A DNA stretch of 64,000 nucleotides from Streptomyces roseolus (GTDB lineage: Bacteria; Actinomycetota; Actinomycetes; Streptomycetales; Streptomycetaceae): contig NZ_BMTV01000015.1 of NCBI RefSeq assembly GCF_014649855.1, forward strand, positions 89,611-153,610, in the 5' to 3' direction. The notes under the pieces are model-generated. The model was given only the letters and a program-made list of their open reading frames with translations, did not search any database and was not told the origin of the DNA. The position numbers were made by a program, and so were the translations under genes. Of the stretch, positions 32,428 through 40,579 are shown piece by piece. Numbering within the stretch: position 1 is the first letter of the stretch; each line of letters begins with the position of its first letter.

Positions 32428-32482
32428 TACGGTGTACGAGGTTCAGGACTCGTACACCGTAGAGGAGCCCTCTTACGCTGTA
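32428..32482 (-). promoter_or_regulatory. 34-bp palindromic operator plus extra half-site
   Basis: TACGGTGTACGAG (32428-32440), 8 nt, then CTCGTACACCGTA (32449-32461) is a perfect 13-bp inverted repeat 12 bp before the exporter start codon. A third related 9-mer, TACGCTGTA, lies at 32474-32482. This is the best candidate binding site for the downstream TetR protein. Confidence 0.7.
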
Positions 32483-32524
32483 TAGCGATTTTCTCCGGGC
32501 CCGGCCGAAGCCGAGGGGGCCTGG

Positions 32525-34684
32525 CTACTTCTCGCTGGTCAGGTCGTAGAAGGTCACGCTGCCGACGGTGGTGGAGGTGAAGTTCTCCTGGACCCAGGTG
32601 CTGATCTCGGAGCCGGAGCCGGCACCGCCGCCGGGGCCGCCCGTACCGCCGCCTCCGCCTCCGCCGATGAAGTAGTGGATCTTTCCTTCGGCGACGTACC
32701 GCTTGAACTGGGCGAGGGTCGGGGACGGGTCGCTGCCGTTGAAGCCGCCGATCGCCATGACCGGCTTCTCGGTGGCGAGCTGGTAGCCGGCCGCGTTCTG
32801 GGCGCCGACGGTCGCCGCGGCCCAGGTGTACGCGTCGGCGTCCTGGAGCAGCTTCGTCTTGGCCTCCGCACCGACGGCGGTGCCGTTGAGGAGCCCGCCC
32901 ATGCCGCCGCCTCCCATGCCGCCACCGCCTCCGCCGGGGCGCTCGCCGAGGCCGGGCATCCCGCCGGTGGGGGGCTGCGCCTGACGGCCGTTCGGAGCCT
33001 GGGCGTTCGGAGCCTGACCGCTCGGAGCCTGGGCGTTCGGGGGCCTCATGCCGCCGTCCGTACGCTGCCCGGCTCCGTCCGTGCGCCGGCCCCCGCCGGG
33101 GAAGCCACCGCCACCGCCCGGGCCGCCGCCTCCGCCGAAGCCGGCGCCCGAGGGGCCCGCCGTGACGATGGAGCCCTGGTGGCCGGTGGAGAGCGTCTCC
33201 AGGGTGTACGCGAACGGGCCCGCGAGCCCCGCCGCCAGGCCGAGGCCCGCCGCGGCGAGCCCGAGGCGCCGGCCGGCGCGGCCCGCCGCGAGCAGCCCGA
33301 ACGCGGCCACCGCACCCACGACGAGGACGGTCCAGCGCAGCCACGGAAGGTAGTCGGGCGTCCGGCCGAGCAGCGTCCAGCCCCACCACGCCGTCACGCC
33401 CACCGCCGCCGCGAGGGCCGCCGAGGCGGCGAGCGCCGTCCGCTCCTCCCACAGCACCGCCGCGCCCATGCCGACGAGGGCGGCGAGGTACGGGGCCAGG
33501 GCCACGGTGTAGTACTCGTGGAAGATGCCGGCCATGAAGCTGAAGACGCCGAGCGTCATCAGCAGCGCGCCGCCCCACACCAGGAACGCGGCCCGGGCCG
33601 TGTCCGTGCGCGGTGCCCGCCGGGTGACGACGAGTCCGGCGACGAGCAGCAGCAGCGCGGCGGGGAGCAGCCAGGAGATCTGGCCGCCGATGGAGTCGTT
33701 GAACATCCGCAGCAGCCCGGTCTCGCCCCAGCGGCCCCCCTGCCCGCCGCCGGGCCCGCCCCCGCCGCCGACGCTGCCGACCTCGTCGCCGTTGAGCCGG
33801 CCGAGGCCGTTGTAGCCGAAGGTCAGCTCCAGGAAGCTGTTGTTCTGCGAGCCGCCGACGTACGGGCGCGAGGCCGCCGGCCAGAGCTCGACGAGCGCCA
33901 CCCACCAGCCGCCGGAGACGACCAGGGCGAGCCCGGCGAGGCCAAGTTGACCGAGCCGCTTCAGCGGCCGGGAGGGCGCGCACACCGCGTACACGAGTGC
34001 GAGCGGCGGCAGGATCAGGAAGGCCTGGAGGGTCTTCGTCAGAAAGGCGAACCCGAACGCGACCCCGGCCGCGACCAGCCACTTCGTGGAGCCCCCGGCC
34101 CGCTCCAGGGCCCGCAGCACCGCGTACGCGGCCACGGTCATGAGCAGGGCGAGCAGCGCGTCCGGGTTGTTGAAGCGGAACATCAGCGCGGCGACCGGGG
34201 TGAGCGCGAGGACCGTGCCCGCGATCAGGCCGGCGCCCGCGCCGAAGCGGCGGCGGACGGCCGCGTACAGCACGGCGACCGTGCTCACGCCCATCAGGAC
34301 CTCGGGCAGCAGGATCTGCCAGGAGCCGAGGCCGAAGAGGCGGACGGAGAGCGCCATCGGCCAGAGCGCGGCCGGCGGCTTGTCGACGGTGATGGCGTTC
34401 GCCGCGTCGAGCGAGCCGAAGAAGAACGCCCTCCAGCTCTCTCCGCCGGCCTGGACGGCCGCCGAGTAGAAGGAGTTGGCGTAGCCGGAGGCGGACAGGT
34501 TCCCCAGGTAGAGCGCGGTGGTGACGGCGAGCAGGCCGAGGAAGGCCGGGCGCACCCAGGGGGCGTCGTCGGGGCGGCCGCGCCACGGCCGGGCGAGCCG
34601 GCCGGGGGCGCGGGGCCCGGCGTGCGCGGCCGGGGACGCGGAGGAGACGGCGGCGGGGACCGCGGGCGGGGTCGGTGCGGTCAT
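32525..34684 (-). CDS. Membrane glycosyltransferase, GT39/ArnT-PMT type
   Basis: 719 residues. The N-terminal two thirds hold about 11-12 transmembrane helices with the GT39-like signature DKPPAALWPMALSVRLFGLG near residue 100. Such enzymes transfer a sugar from a polyprenyl-phosphate donor outside the membrane. A Gly/Pro/Asn/Gln-rich disordered stretch with APNAQAPSGQAPNAQAPNG-type repeats (about 520-620) links to a C-terminal soluble domain (AYTWAAATVGAQNAAGYQLA, FKRYVAEGKIHYF). Its ATG overlaps the stop of the GT2/GtrA gene by 4 bp; that enzyme may make the lipid-linked donor. Confidence 0.88.
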   Translation of the reverse strand: MTAPTPPAVPAAVSSASPAAHAGPRAPGRLARPWRGRPDDAPWVRPAFLGLLAVTTALYLGNLSASGYANSFYSAAVQAGGESWRAFFFGSLDAANAITVDKPPAALWPMALSVRLFGLGSWQILLPEVLMGVSTVAVLYAAVRRRFGAGAGLIAGTVLALTPVAALMFRFNNPDALLALLMTVAAYAVLRALERAGGSTKWLVAAGVAFGFAFLTKTLQAFLILPPLALVYAVCAPSRPLKRLGQLGLAGLALVVSGGWWVALVELWPAASRPYVGGSQNNSFLELTFGYNGLGRLNGDEVGSVGGGGGPGGGQGGRWGETGLLRMFNDSIGGQISWLLPAALLLLVAGLVVTRRAPRTDTARAAFLVWGGALLMTLGVFSFMAGIFHEYYTVALAPYLAALVGMGAAVLWEERTALAASAALAAAVGVTAWWGWTLLGRTPDYLPWLRWTVLVVGAVAAFGLLAAGRAGRRLGLAAAGLGLAAGLAGPFAYTLETLSTGHQGSIVTAGPSGAGFGGGGGPGGGGGFPGGGRRTDGAGQRTDGGMRPPNAQAPSGQAPNAQAPNGRQAQPPTGGMPGLGERPGGGGGGMGGGGMGGLLNGTAVGAEAKTKLLQDADAYTWAAATVGAQNAAGYQLATEKPVMAIGGFNGSDPSPTLAQFKRYVAEGKIHYFIGGGGGGGTGGPGGGAGSGSEISTWVQENFTSTTVGSVTFYDLTSEK

Positions 34685-35964
34685 CGGGGGTCCCCCGTGG
34701 GGTGTCGGCGGTCCGGGAAGACCCAGAGCCGGAAGAGCAGGAAGCGGAGCACGGTCGCGGCGAGGTTGGCGACGACGAGCACGGCGAGTTCGGTGGAACG
34801 CGCCGGCTCACCGGTGGCCGCGCCGAGCGCGGCGAGGGAGCCGCTGGTCAGGGCGAGGCCGATGGCGAAGACGACGAGCCCCTGCGCCTGGTGGCGGACG
34901 GCCCGGTCGCGGCCCCGGACGCCGAAGGTGAGCCGGCGGTTGGCGGCCGTGTTGGCCACGGCGGAGACGAGGAGGGCGGCGGCGTTCGCGAGCTGGGCGC
35001 CGGTGCCGAGCCGGAAGAGGGAGTAGAGAGCCAGGTAGAGGAGGGTGGAGAGCACGCCGACCACGCAGAAGCCGACGAGCCGGCGGGCGAGCCCGCCGGG
35101 CACCCCGGAGAGCTCGCGGTCGCGCGGGTCGTCGCCGAAGGGCCGGGCGAGCCGGTCCAGCGGCAGCGAGCCGGTCGCCAGCGCCCGTCCGACCCGCCAG
35201 ACGCCCTTCAGGTCGTCGGTGGCGGTCCGCACGATGTGCACGGTCGAGTCGGGGTCGTCGACCCAGTCGACGGGCACCTCGTGGATCCGCAGTCCGGCCC
35301 GTTCGGCGAGGACGAGCATCTCGGTGTCGAAGAACCAGCCGGTGTCCTCGACCATCGGGAGCAGCCGCTCGGCGACGTCGCGCCGGATCGCCTTGAAGCC
35401 GCACTGGGCGTCGGAGAAGCGGGCGGCGAGCGAGCCGCGCAGGATCAGGTTGTACGCGCGGGAGACGAACTCCCGCTTGGGCCCGCGCACCACCCGCGAG
35501 GAGCGGGCGAGCCGGGAGCCGATGGCCAGGTCGGAGTGGCCGGAGATGAGCGGGGCGACCAGCGGGAGGAGCGCGTTGAGGTCGGTGGAGAGGTCCACGT
35601 CCATGTAGGCGAGGACGGGGGCGTCGGAGGCCGACCACACGGTCCGCAGCGCCCGGCCGCGCCCCTTCTGTTCGAGCCGTACGGACCGCACCTCGGGCAC
35701 CTCGGCGGCGAGGGCGGCGGCGATGGCGGGCGTGGCGTCGGTGGAGGCGTTGTCGGCGACGGTGACGCGGAAGCCGTACGGGAAGGTGCGCGTGAGGTGC
35801 GCGTGGAGCCGGCGGACGCACGGCTCCAGGTCCTTCTCCTCGTTGTGGACGGGGATCACCACGTCCAGAACGGGCCGGCCCGCTTCGCTCACCGGCAGGT
35901 GCTCCCGGGCGGGGAGGGCGCCGGGGGCCTGCGTCGCGGGCCCCGCGAGGGTGTGGGTTCGCAT
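34681..35964 (-). CDS. Bifunctional GT2 glycosyltransferase / GtrA-like membrane protein
   Basis: 427 residues. Residues about 30-270 are a GT-A fold family 2 transferase (LDVVIPVHNEEKDLEPCVRR, metal-binding DVDLSTDLNALLP), resembling polyprenyl-phosphate glycosyltransferases. Residues about 290-420 form a GtrA domain with four transmembrane helices (LVGFCVVGVLSTLLYLALYS onward), expected to flip the lipid-linked sugar. Fusion of both steps with a following GT39 enzyme fits a synthesis-flip-transfer route for surface glycosylation. The gene starts 26 bp after the sensor kinase stop and overlaps GT39 by ATGA. Confidence 0.9.
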   Translation of the reverse strand: MRTHTLAGPATQAPGALPAREHLPVSEAGRPVLDVVIPVHNEEKDLEPCVRRLHAHLTRTFPYGFRVTVADNASTDATPAIAAALAAEVPEVRSVRLEQKGRGRALRTVWSASDAPVLAYMDVDLSTDLNALLPLVAPLISGHSDLAIGSRLARSSRVVRGPKREFVSRAYNLILRGSLAARFSDAQCGFKAIRRDVAERLLPMVEDTGWFFDTEMLVLAERAGLRIHEVPVDWVDDPDSTVHIVRTATDDLKGVWRVGRALATGSLPLDRLARPFGDDPRDRELSGVPGGLARRLVGFCVVGVLSTLLYLALYSLFRLGTGAQLANAAALLVSAVANTAANRRLTFGVRGRDRAVRHQAQGLVVFAIGLALTSGSLAALGAATGEPARSTELAVLVVANLAATVLRFLLFRLWVFPDRRHPTGDPR

Positions 35965-35990
35965 GCCCACGACCCTCGCCGGGCCCGCTG

Positions 35991-37544
35991 TCACGGCTGT
36001 GTGATGAGCCTGTGGCCGGCCTGTGAGTCCGTCGGCGGGTCCGTCCCCGCCGGGAGCCTCACCGCGAAGACGGTGCGTCCGGGTGCGGACGCGACGGTCA
36101 CCTCGCCGCCGTGGGCGGCGACGACGGCGCGCACGATGGCGAGGCCGAGCCCGGTGGAGCCGGCCTGCCGGGAGCGGGAGGCGTCGCCGCGGGCGAAGCG
36201 CTCGAAGACGGCGGGCAGCAGCTCGGGCGGGATGCCGGGCCCGTCGTCCTGGACCTCGACGACGGCGCTCGCGCCCTCGCCCCGGACGCGGGCGGTGACG
36301 GTGGTGCCGGGCGGGGTGTGGGTGCGGGCGTTGGCGAGCAGGTTGAGCAGCACCTGCTGGAGCCGGGCGGGGTCGCCGCGGACGGCCGCCGGCCCGCCCT
36401 CCCCGGGCAGTTCGAGGCGCCAGCGGTGGTCGGGCCCGGCGGCGCGGGCGTCCCCGACGGCGTCCACGACCAGCGGGACCAGATCGGTGGCCTCGTACGA
36501 GAGGGGGCGTCCGGCGTCGAGCCGGGCGAGCAGCAGCAGGTCCTCGACCAGACCGGTCATCCGGGTGGCCTCGGACTCGATCCGGCCGAGCGCGTGCCGG
36601 GTGTCGGGCCCGCACTCCTCCCTGCCGCGTCGGGTGAGTTCGGCGTAGCCGCGGATGGAGGCGAGCGGGGTGCGCAGTTCGTGGCTGGCGTCGGCGACGA
36701 ACTGCCGGACGCGGGTCTCGCTCTGCTGGCGGGCGTCGAGGGCCGCGTGGACGTGGTCGAGCATCCGGTTGAGGGCGGCGCCGACCTGCCCGACCTCGGT
36801 CCGCGGATCGGCCTCGGCGTCCGGCACCCGCTGGTGGAGGGCGACCTCGCCGCTGTGCAGCGGCAACCGGGCGACCTGGGCGGCGGTGGCGGCGACCCGG
36901 CGCAGCGGCCGCAGCGCGATCCGGACGAGGACCGTCCCCGCGAGGGAGGCGGCCACGAGGGAGGCGCCGGTGAGGCTGAGCTCGACGAGGACGAGGGTCG
37001 AGAGGGCGTTGTCGACCTCGGTGAGCGGGATGCCGGTGAGGAAGGCGCCGTGGGCGCCCTCGGTGTGGACGACCCGGTACGGGCCGAGCCCACCGGGCAG
37101 GTCGGCGGTGTGCGGCCGGCCGTCGCGGGGCACGGCGGCGAGTGCGCTCTCCTGCGCCGCGTCCAGCTCCCTGACGGGGAAGCGCGGCCCGTCGCCCGTG
37201 CCGCTGCCGGCCACCTCGGTCGAGTAACCCGCCTCGGTGACGTCCCCGTCCTCGACGACGGCGCCGAGCGTGCCGATCGGCGAGCCCGGCGTGCCGAGGA
37301 AGGCGAGCGGCTCACGGCCGCGGAGCGGGTCGGGGCCGAGCGGCGCGCCCGGCGGCCCGGCGGCCCGCTGGGCGAGCCCGGTGAGCTGCTCGTCGGCCCG
37401 GTCGTAGAGGTAGGAGCGGTACGCGAGGGTGGTGACCGCGCCGATGACGGCCGCGACGACCGCGATCAGCGCCACGGCCGAGACCACGAGCCGCGTCCGC
37501 AGCGACCACGGCCGCCGGGACCCGCTCCGGGGGCGGAGGCGCAC
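35991..37544 (-). CDS. Sensor histidine kinase, two transmembrane segments
   Basis: 517 residues. TM1 is about 20-42 (VVSAVALIAVVAAVIGAV), an extracytoplasmic sensor of about 130 residues follows, then TM2 (LTGASLVAASLAGTVLVRIA), HAMP, HisKA with DASHELRTPLASIRGY (phosphoacceptor His) and HATPase_c with NLLANARTH (N box), DDGPGIPPE (G1) and GSTGLGLAIV (G2). GTG 37544 follows GGGGGAG. The gap to the response regulator stop is 5 bp. Signal unknown. Confidence 0.93.
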   Translation of the reverse strand: MRLRPRSGSRRPWSLRTRLVVSAVALIAVVAAVIGAVTTLAYRSYLYDRADEQLTGLAQRAAGPPGAPLGPDPLRGREPLAFLGTPGSPIGTLGAVVEDGDVTEAGYSTEVAGSGTGDGPRFPVRELDAAQESALAAVPRDGRPHTADLPGGLGPYRVVHTEGAHGAFLTGIPLTEVDNALSTLVLVELSLTGASLVAASLAGTVLVRIALRPLRRVAATAAQVARLPLHSGEVALHQRVPDAEADPRTEVGQVGAALNRMLDHVHAALDARQQSETRVRQFVADASHELRTPLASIRGYAELTRRGREECGPDTRHALGRIESEATRMTGLVEDLLLLARLDAGRPLSYEATDLVPLVVDAVGDARAAGPDHRWRLELPGEGGPAAVRGDPARLQQVLLNLLANARTHTPPGTTVTARVRGEGASAVVEVQDDGPGIPPELLPAVFERFARGDASRSRQAGSTGLGLAIVRAVVAAHGGEVTVASAPGRTVFAVRLPAGTDPPTDSQAGHRLITQP

Positions 37545-37549
37545 CGGGC

Positions 37550-38305
37550 CTACTCCCCCGGCTTGATGAGGTAGCCGGCCCCCCGCCGGGTGTGGATCAT
37601 CGGCGAGCGCCCGGCGTCGATCTTCCGGCGCAGGTAGGAGATGTAGAGCTCGACGACGTTGGCCTGGCCGCCGAAGTCGTACGACCACACGCGGTCGAGG
37701 ATCTGCGCCTTGCTCAGCACCCGGCGCGGATTGCGCATGAGGTAGCGCAGCAGCTCGAACTCGGTGGCGGTGAGGTGGATCGAGTCGCCGCCCCGGGTGA
37801 CCTCGTGGCTGTCCTCGTCGAGGGTGAGGTCGCCGACCACGAGCACCGACTCGCTGCGGGACTGCGCCGCGCCCGAGCGCCGGATCAGCCCGCGCAGCCG
37901 GGCGACGACCTCCTCCAGGCTGAACGGCTTGGTGACGTAGTCGTCGCCGCCGGCCGTGAGCCCGGCGATCCGGTCCTCCACTGCGTCCTTCGCCGTCAGG
38001 AAGAGGACCGGCACCTCGGGCAGTTCGCGCCGGATCGAGCCGAGCAGGCTGAGCCCGTCGGCGTCCGGGAGCATGATGTCCAGGATGACGACGTCGGGCC
38101 GGAACTCGCGGACGGCCCGCAGCGCGCCGGCCCCGTCGCCGGCGCTGCGGACCTGCCAGCCCTCGTAGCGCAGGGCCATCGAGAGCAGTTCGGAGAGGGA
38201 GGCCTCGTCGTCCACGACGAGGACGCGGACGGCGGTGCCGTCGGCACGGAGCAGATCGGCGCGGGTGCCGCGGCGGGCTGAAGTGCTGCGAGTGGTGACG
38301 GTCAT
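37550..38305 (-). CDS. OmpR-family response regulator
   Basis: 251 residues. The receiver domain (about 27-140) has the acidic pair in VLVVDDEASLSE, phosphorylation Asp in VVILDIMLPDADG and switch Lys in YVTKPFSLEE. A winged-helix DNA-binding domain (about 155-250) follows (HLTATEFELLRYLMRNPRRV, then RRGAGYLIKPGE). It is the first gene of a same-strand series with its kinase and two glycosyltransferases. Two Asp just after VILD (DIMLPDADG) are normal for the family. Confidence 0.94.
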   Translation of the reverse strand: MTVTTRSTSARRGTRADLLRADGTAVRVLVVDDEASLSELLSMALRYEGWQVRSAGDGAGALRAVREFRPDVVILDIMLPDADGLSLLGSIRRELPEVPVLFLTAKDAVEDRIAGLTAGGDDYVTKPFSLEEVVARLRGLIRRSGAAQSRSESVLVVGDLTLDEDSHEVTRGGDSIHLTATEFELLRYLMRNPRRVLSKAQILDRVWSYDFGGQANVVELYISYLRRKIDAGRSPMIHTRRGAGYLIKPGE

Positions 38306-38384
38306 GGCACCACGCTGGCCGCCGCCGCTGAGATCCCTCTTTCGCTTTCCTGTGAATTCCCTGAGAAAGCCGGGGCGGCCCGGC

Positions 38385-39263
38385 TCAGGGTTTCACGTGA
38401 AACATCGTGGCGCCGTTGTCGTGCAGGACAGCCCGGAGCCAGTCGTCGCCGAGGCCGAGCCGTTCCAGGGCGTCGAGCTGGTGGACGTACGGGTACGGGA
38501 TGTTCGGGAAGTCGGAGCCGAGCAGGATCCGGTCCTGGAGGCCGACGAGCCGCTTGAGCGCCGCGCGCGGGAAGGGCGCCAGGCGTTCGCTGAAGTCCGT
38601 GAACGCCATGGTGGTGTCCAGGTGCACGCCCTCGTACCGCTCCGCGAGCCCGAGGAAGTCCTCGTACTCCGGCATGCCCATGTGCGCGACGATCATCCGC
38701 AGCCGAGGGTGCCGGGCGAGCAGCTTCCCGGCCGGCCCCGGTCCGGTGAAGGCGCCGGGTGCGGGCCCCGAGCCGCAGTGGACGACGACCGGCGTCCCGC
38801 TCTCGGCAAGGAGCCCCCACACCGCGTCGAGCAGCGGGTCGTTGGGGTCGAAGCCGCCGACCTGGACGTGCACCTTGAAGACCCTGGCCCCGTCGTCGAG
38901 GGCCTGCCGGACGTACGCGGCGGCCTCCGGCTCGGGGAAGAAGGTCGCGGTGTGCAGACAGCCGGGCGTCCGCGCGGCGAAGCCGGCGGCCCAGGAGTTC
39001 AGCCAGGCGCCCATCCCCGGCTTGTGCGGGTAGAGCATCGAGGTGAAGGCCCGCACGCCGAAGCCGCGCAGCAGCTCGACCCGCCGGTCCTCCTCCTCGC
39101 GGTAGGTGATGGGCCAGGGCTGCCCGGTCATCGGCCCGACGGCGTCGAAGTACGCCCAGACCTTGTCGAGCACGTTCTTCGGCATGAAGTGGGTGTGGAC
39201 GTCGACGAGCCCGGGCAGCCCGAGCCGCGCGGTCAGTCCCCGTACGGCCTCACTCTCGTTCAA
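38385..39263 (-). CDS. Amidohydrolase-2 family protein
   Basis: 292-residue TIM-barrel metal hydrolase of the aminocarboxymuconate-semialdehyde decarboxylase-like (Amidohydro_2) family. The metal site starts with DVHTHFMP near residue 22, then VVVHCGSGP, VAHMGMPEYED and LLGSDFPNIPYPY (Asp). Substrate unknown. TTG 39263 is taken as start because GGAG lies 8 nt upstream and the gene then overlaps the preceding monooxygenase-like gene by 14 bp, implying coupling. The last codons (ATMFHVKP) are formed by a consensus parS sequence. Confidence 0.83.
   Translation of the reverse strand: MNESEAVRGLTARLGLPGLVDVHTHFMPKNVLDKVWAYFDAVGPMTGQPWPITYREEEDRRVELLRGFGVRAFTSMLYPHKPGMGAWLNSWAAGFAARTPGCLHTATFFPEPEAAAYVRQALDDGARVFKVHVQVGGFDPNDPLLDAVWGLLAESGTPVVVHCGSGPAPGAFTGPGPAGKLLARHPRLRMIVAHMGMPEYEDFLGLAERYEGVHLDTTMAFTDFSERLAPFPRAALKRLVGLQDRILLGSDFPNIPYPYVHQLDALERLGLGDDWLRAVLHDNGATMFHVKP
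38390..38403. other. parS centromere-like site (ParB binding)
   Basis: GTTTCACGTGAAAC is a perfect 14-bp palindrome identical to the Streptomyces parS consensus. It lies inside the 3' end of the amidohydrolase gene. ParB loads at such sites clustered around oriC to organise chromosomes for sporulation septation. Confidence 0.85.
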
Positions 39264-39585
39264 AGCCGTAGCTCCGCTCGACCTTCCCGATGTGGCAGCT
39301 GTACGCCTCGTACCAGTGCGCGCGCCCGTACGACTTCGCCGCCAGGTGCGCGGAGTCGAGCCGCCAGGCGTCGAGGGCCTCCAGGTCGCGGAAATAGGCG
39401 ACGGTGATGCCGAGGCCGCCGGGGGTGCGGGCGGACTCGTATCCGAGGAAGCCGGGGACGGAGGCGACCCGCTCCCGCAGCTGGGCGGCGGTGTCGGCGT
39501 ACCCCTCGGGGGCGTCGGGCCGCAGGGAGGTGAAGACGGCGGTGTAGTAAGGGGGTTCGAGACCGGAGATCGGTTTCTGCGTCAT
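39250..39585 (-). CDS. Antibiotic biosynthesis monooxygenase-like (ABM) protein
   Basis: 111-residue dimeric alpha+beta barrel protein. YYTAVFTSLRPDAPEGY, VASVPGFLGYESARTPGGLG, ITVAYFRDLEALDAWRLDSA and HLAAKSYGRAHWYEAY follow the ABM pattern. Such proteins range from quinone-forming monooxygenases to non-catalytic members. ATG 39585 has a GAGGGTGAG ribosome site. Overlap with the amidohydrolase suggests the two act together on a small aromatic or oxo-acid compound, which is inference only. Confidence 0.8.
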   Translation of the reverse strand: MTQKPISGLEPPYYTAVFTSLRPDAPEGYADTAAQLRERVASVPGFLGYESARTPGGLGITVAYFRDLEALDAWRLDSAHLAAKSYGRAHWYEAYSCHIGKVERSYGFERE

Positions 39586-39667
39586 GCGCTCACCCTCGCC
39601 GGGCGGCCCGGACGCTGTCCACGGCCGCCGGACAAAGGGATCCAAGACTTTACGAACGCCGGGCCGG

Positions 39668-40555
39668 TCAGAACAGCCCGTCCTGCCCGCTCTCCCCGGC
39701 GACGACGCCCACGGGCACGCTCCAGGAATCCGCCTCCCCGCCCCGTTCGAGCCCCCACCCGCCGAGCAGCCGCCCGTCGAGCACGAGATGGCGGCCGGCG
39801 GGGTCCCGCAGGTGCAGGTCGGGGCCGGCGGCGGCGAGCACCCGACCGGTGACGACCCCACCGTCGACGAGCTCGGTGACGCTCCCGTCGAGCACGGGCA
39901 GCTCCCCGAGCCCGAAGACGTCCCCGTGGTCGTGCGCGGCGAACGGCAGCGCCTCCAGGGTGTCGCCCCAGCCGCCGACGCCCAGGGCCCGCCCGTACAG
40001 CTCCTCGACCTCGCCGCGCCGGGCGGCGGGGGCCGGCAGCCCGACCCGCAGCGCCCGCTTCCGCTCGTACGACACCCGGTCGGGCACGCCGAGCGCCTGC
40101 CGCAGCACCTCCTCGGTGCGCCGGGCGGCCATCAGCGGCCCGCGTCCCAGCCAGCAGAAGGCGACCGCGCCCTGTTCGAGGAGGCGTGCGGACCCCCGGT
40201 GCTCCCCGGTGATCCCGACCTTGACGGTGCCGGGCCCGAACCAGGCGAGGTAGACGCGGTAGGGCCGGGGGTCGTCGGCGAAGGTGTCGGCGGCCACGGA
40301 GTGCGCCCGGTCGAGCCGCGCGCAGGCGGGGCAGAGCCCGCCGGTGGACCGCCCGGGCACGGCGGCGCCGAGCGGGCAGGCGTTTCCCCGCACCCCCGCG
40401 CAGACCCGGCCGCCGACCGCCCGGAAGCCGAGCGGCCGCCCGTACGCGACCGGGCTCGTCCGCCCGCCCCACCACCGCAGCACGGCCGCGCCGCCGGCCC
40501 ACCCGACCCCGCCGCTCCGCCACACGCCCCGGCCACCTCCCGTACCCCCGTCCAT
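39668..40555 (-). CDS. DUF2797 protein with Cys-rich N-terminus
   Basis: 295 residues. The core YRVYLAWFGPGTVKVGITGE, then RGSARLLEQGAVAFCWLGRG and PLMAARRTEE resembles a GIY-YIG-like fold described for DUF2797. Upstream Cys residues (VCAGVRGNACPLG, GLCPACARLDRAH) look like a zinc-binding knuckle. A nucleic-acid role is plausible but unproven. The C-terminal 100 residues are a separate beta-rich region. Start assumed at ATG 40555; a Gly/Trp-rich first 30 residues may be untranslated if a later start is used. Confidence 0.75.
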   Translation of the reverse strand: MDGGTGGGRGVWRSGGVGWAGGAAVLRWWGGRTSPVAYGRPLGFRAVGGRVCAGVRGNACPLGAAVPGRSTGGLCPACARLDRAHSVAADTFADDPRPYRVYLAWFGPGTVKVGITGEHRGSARLLEQGAVAFCWLGRGPLMAARRTEEVLRQALGVPDRVSYERKRALRVGLPAPAARRGEVEELYGRALGVGGWGDTLEALPFAAHDHGDVFGLGELPVLDGSVTELVDGGVVTGRVLAAAGPDLHLRDPAGRHLVLDGRLLGGWGLERGGEADSWSVPVGVVAGESGQDGLF

Positions 40556-40579
40556 GCGCCCATCCTCCCCTCACGGCCC

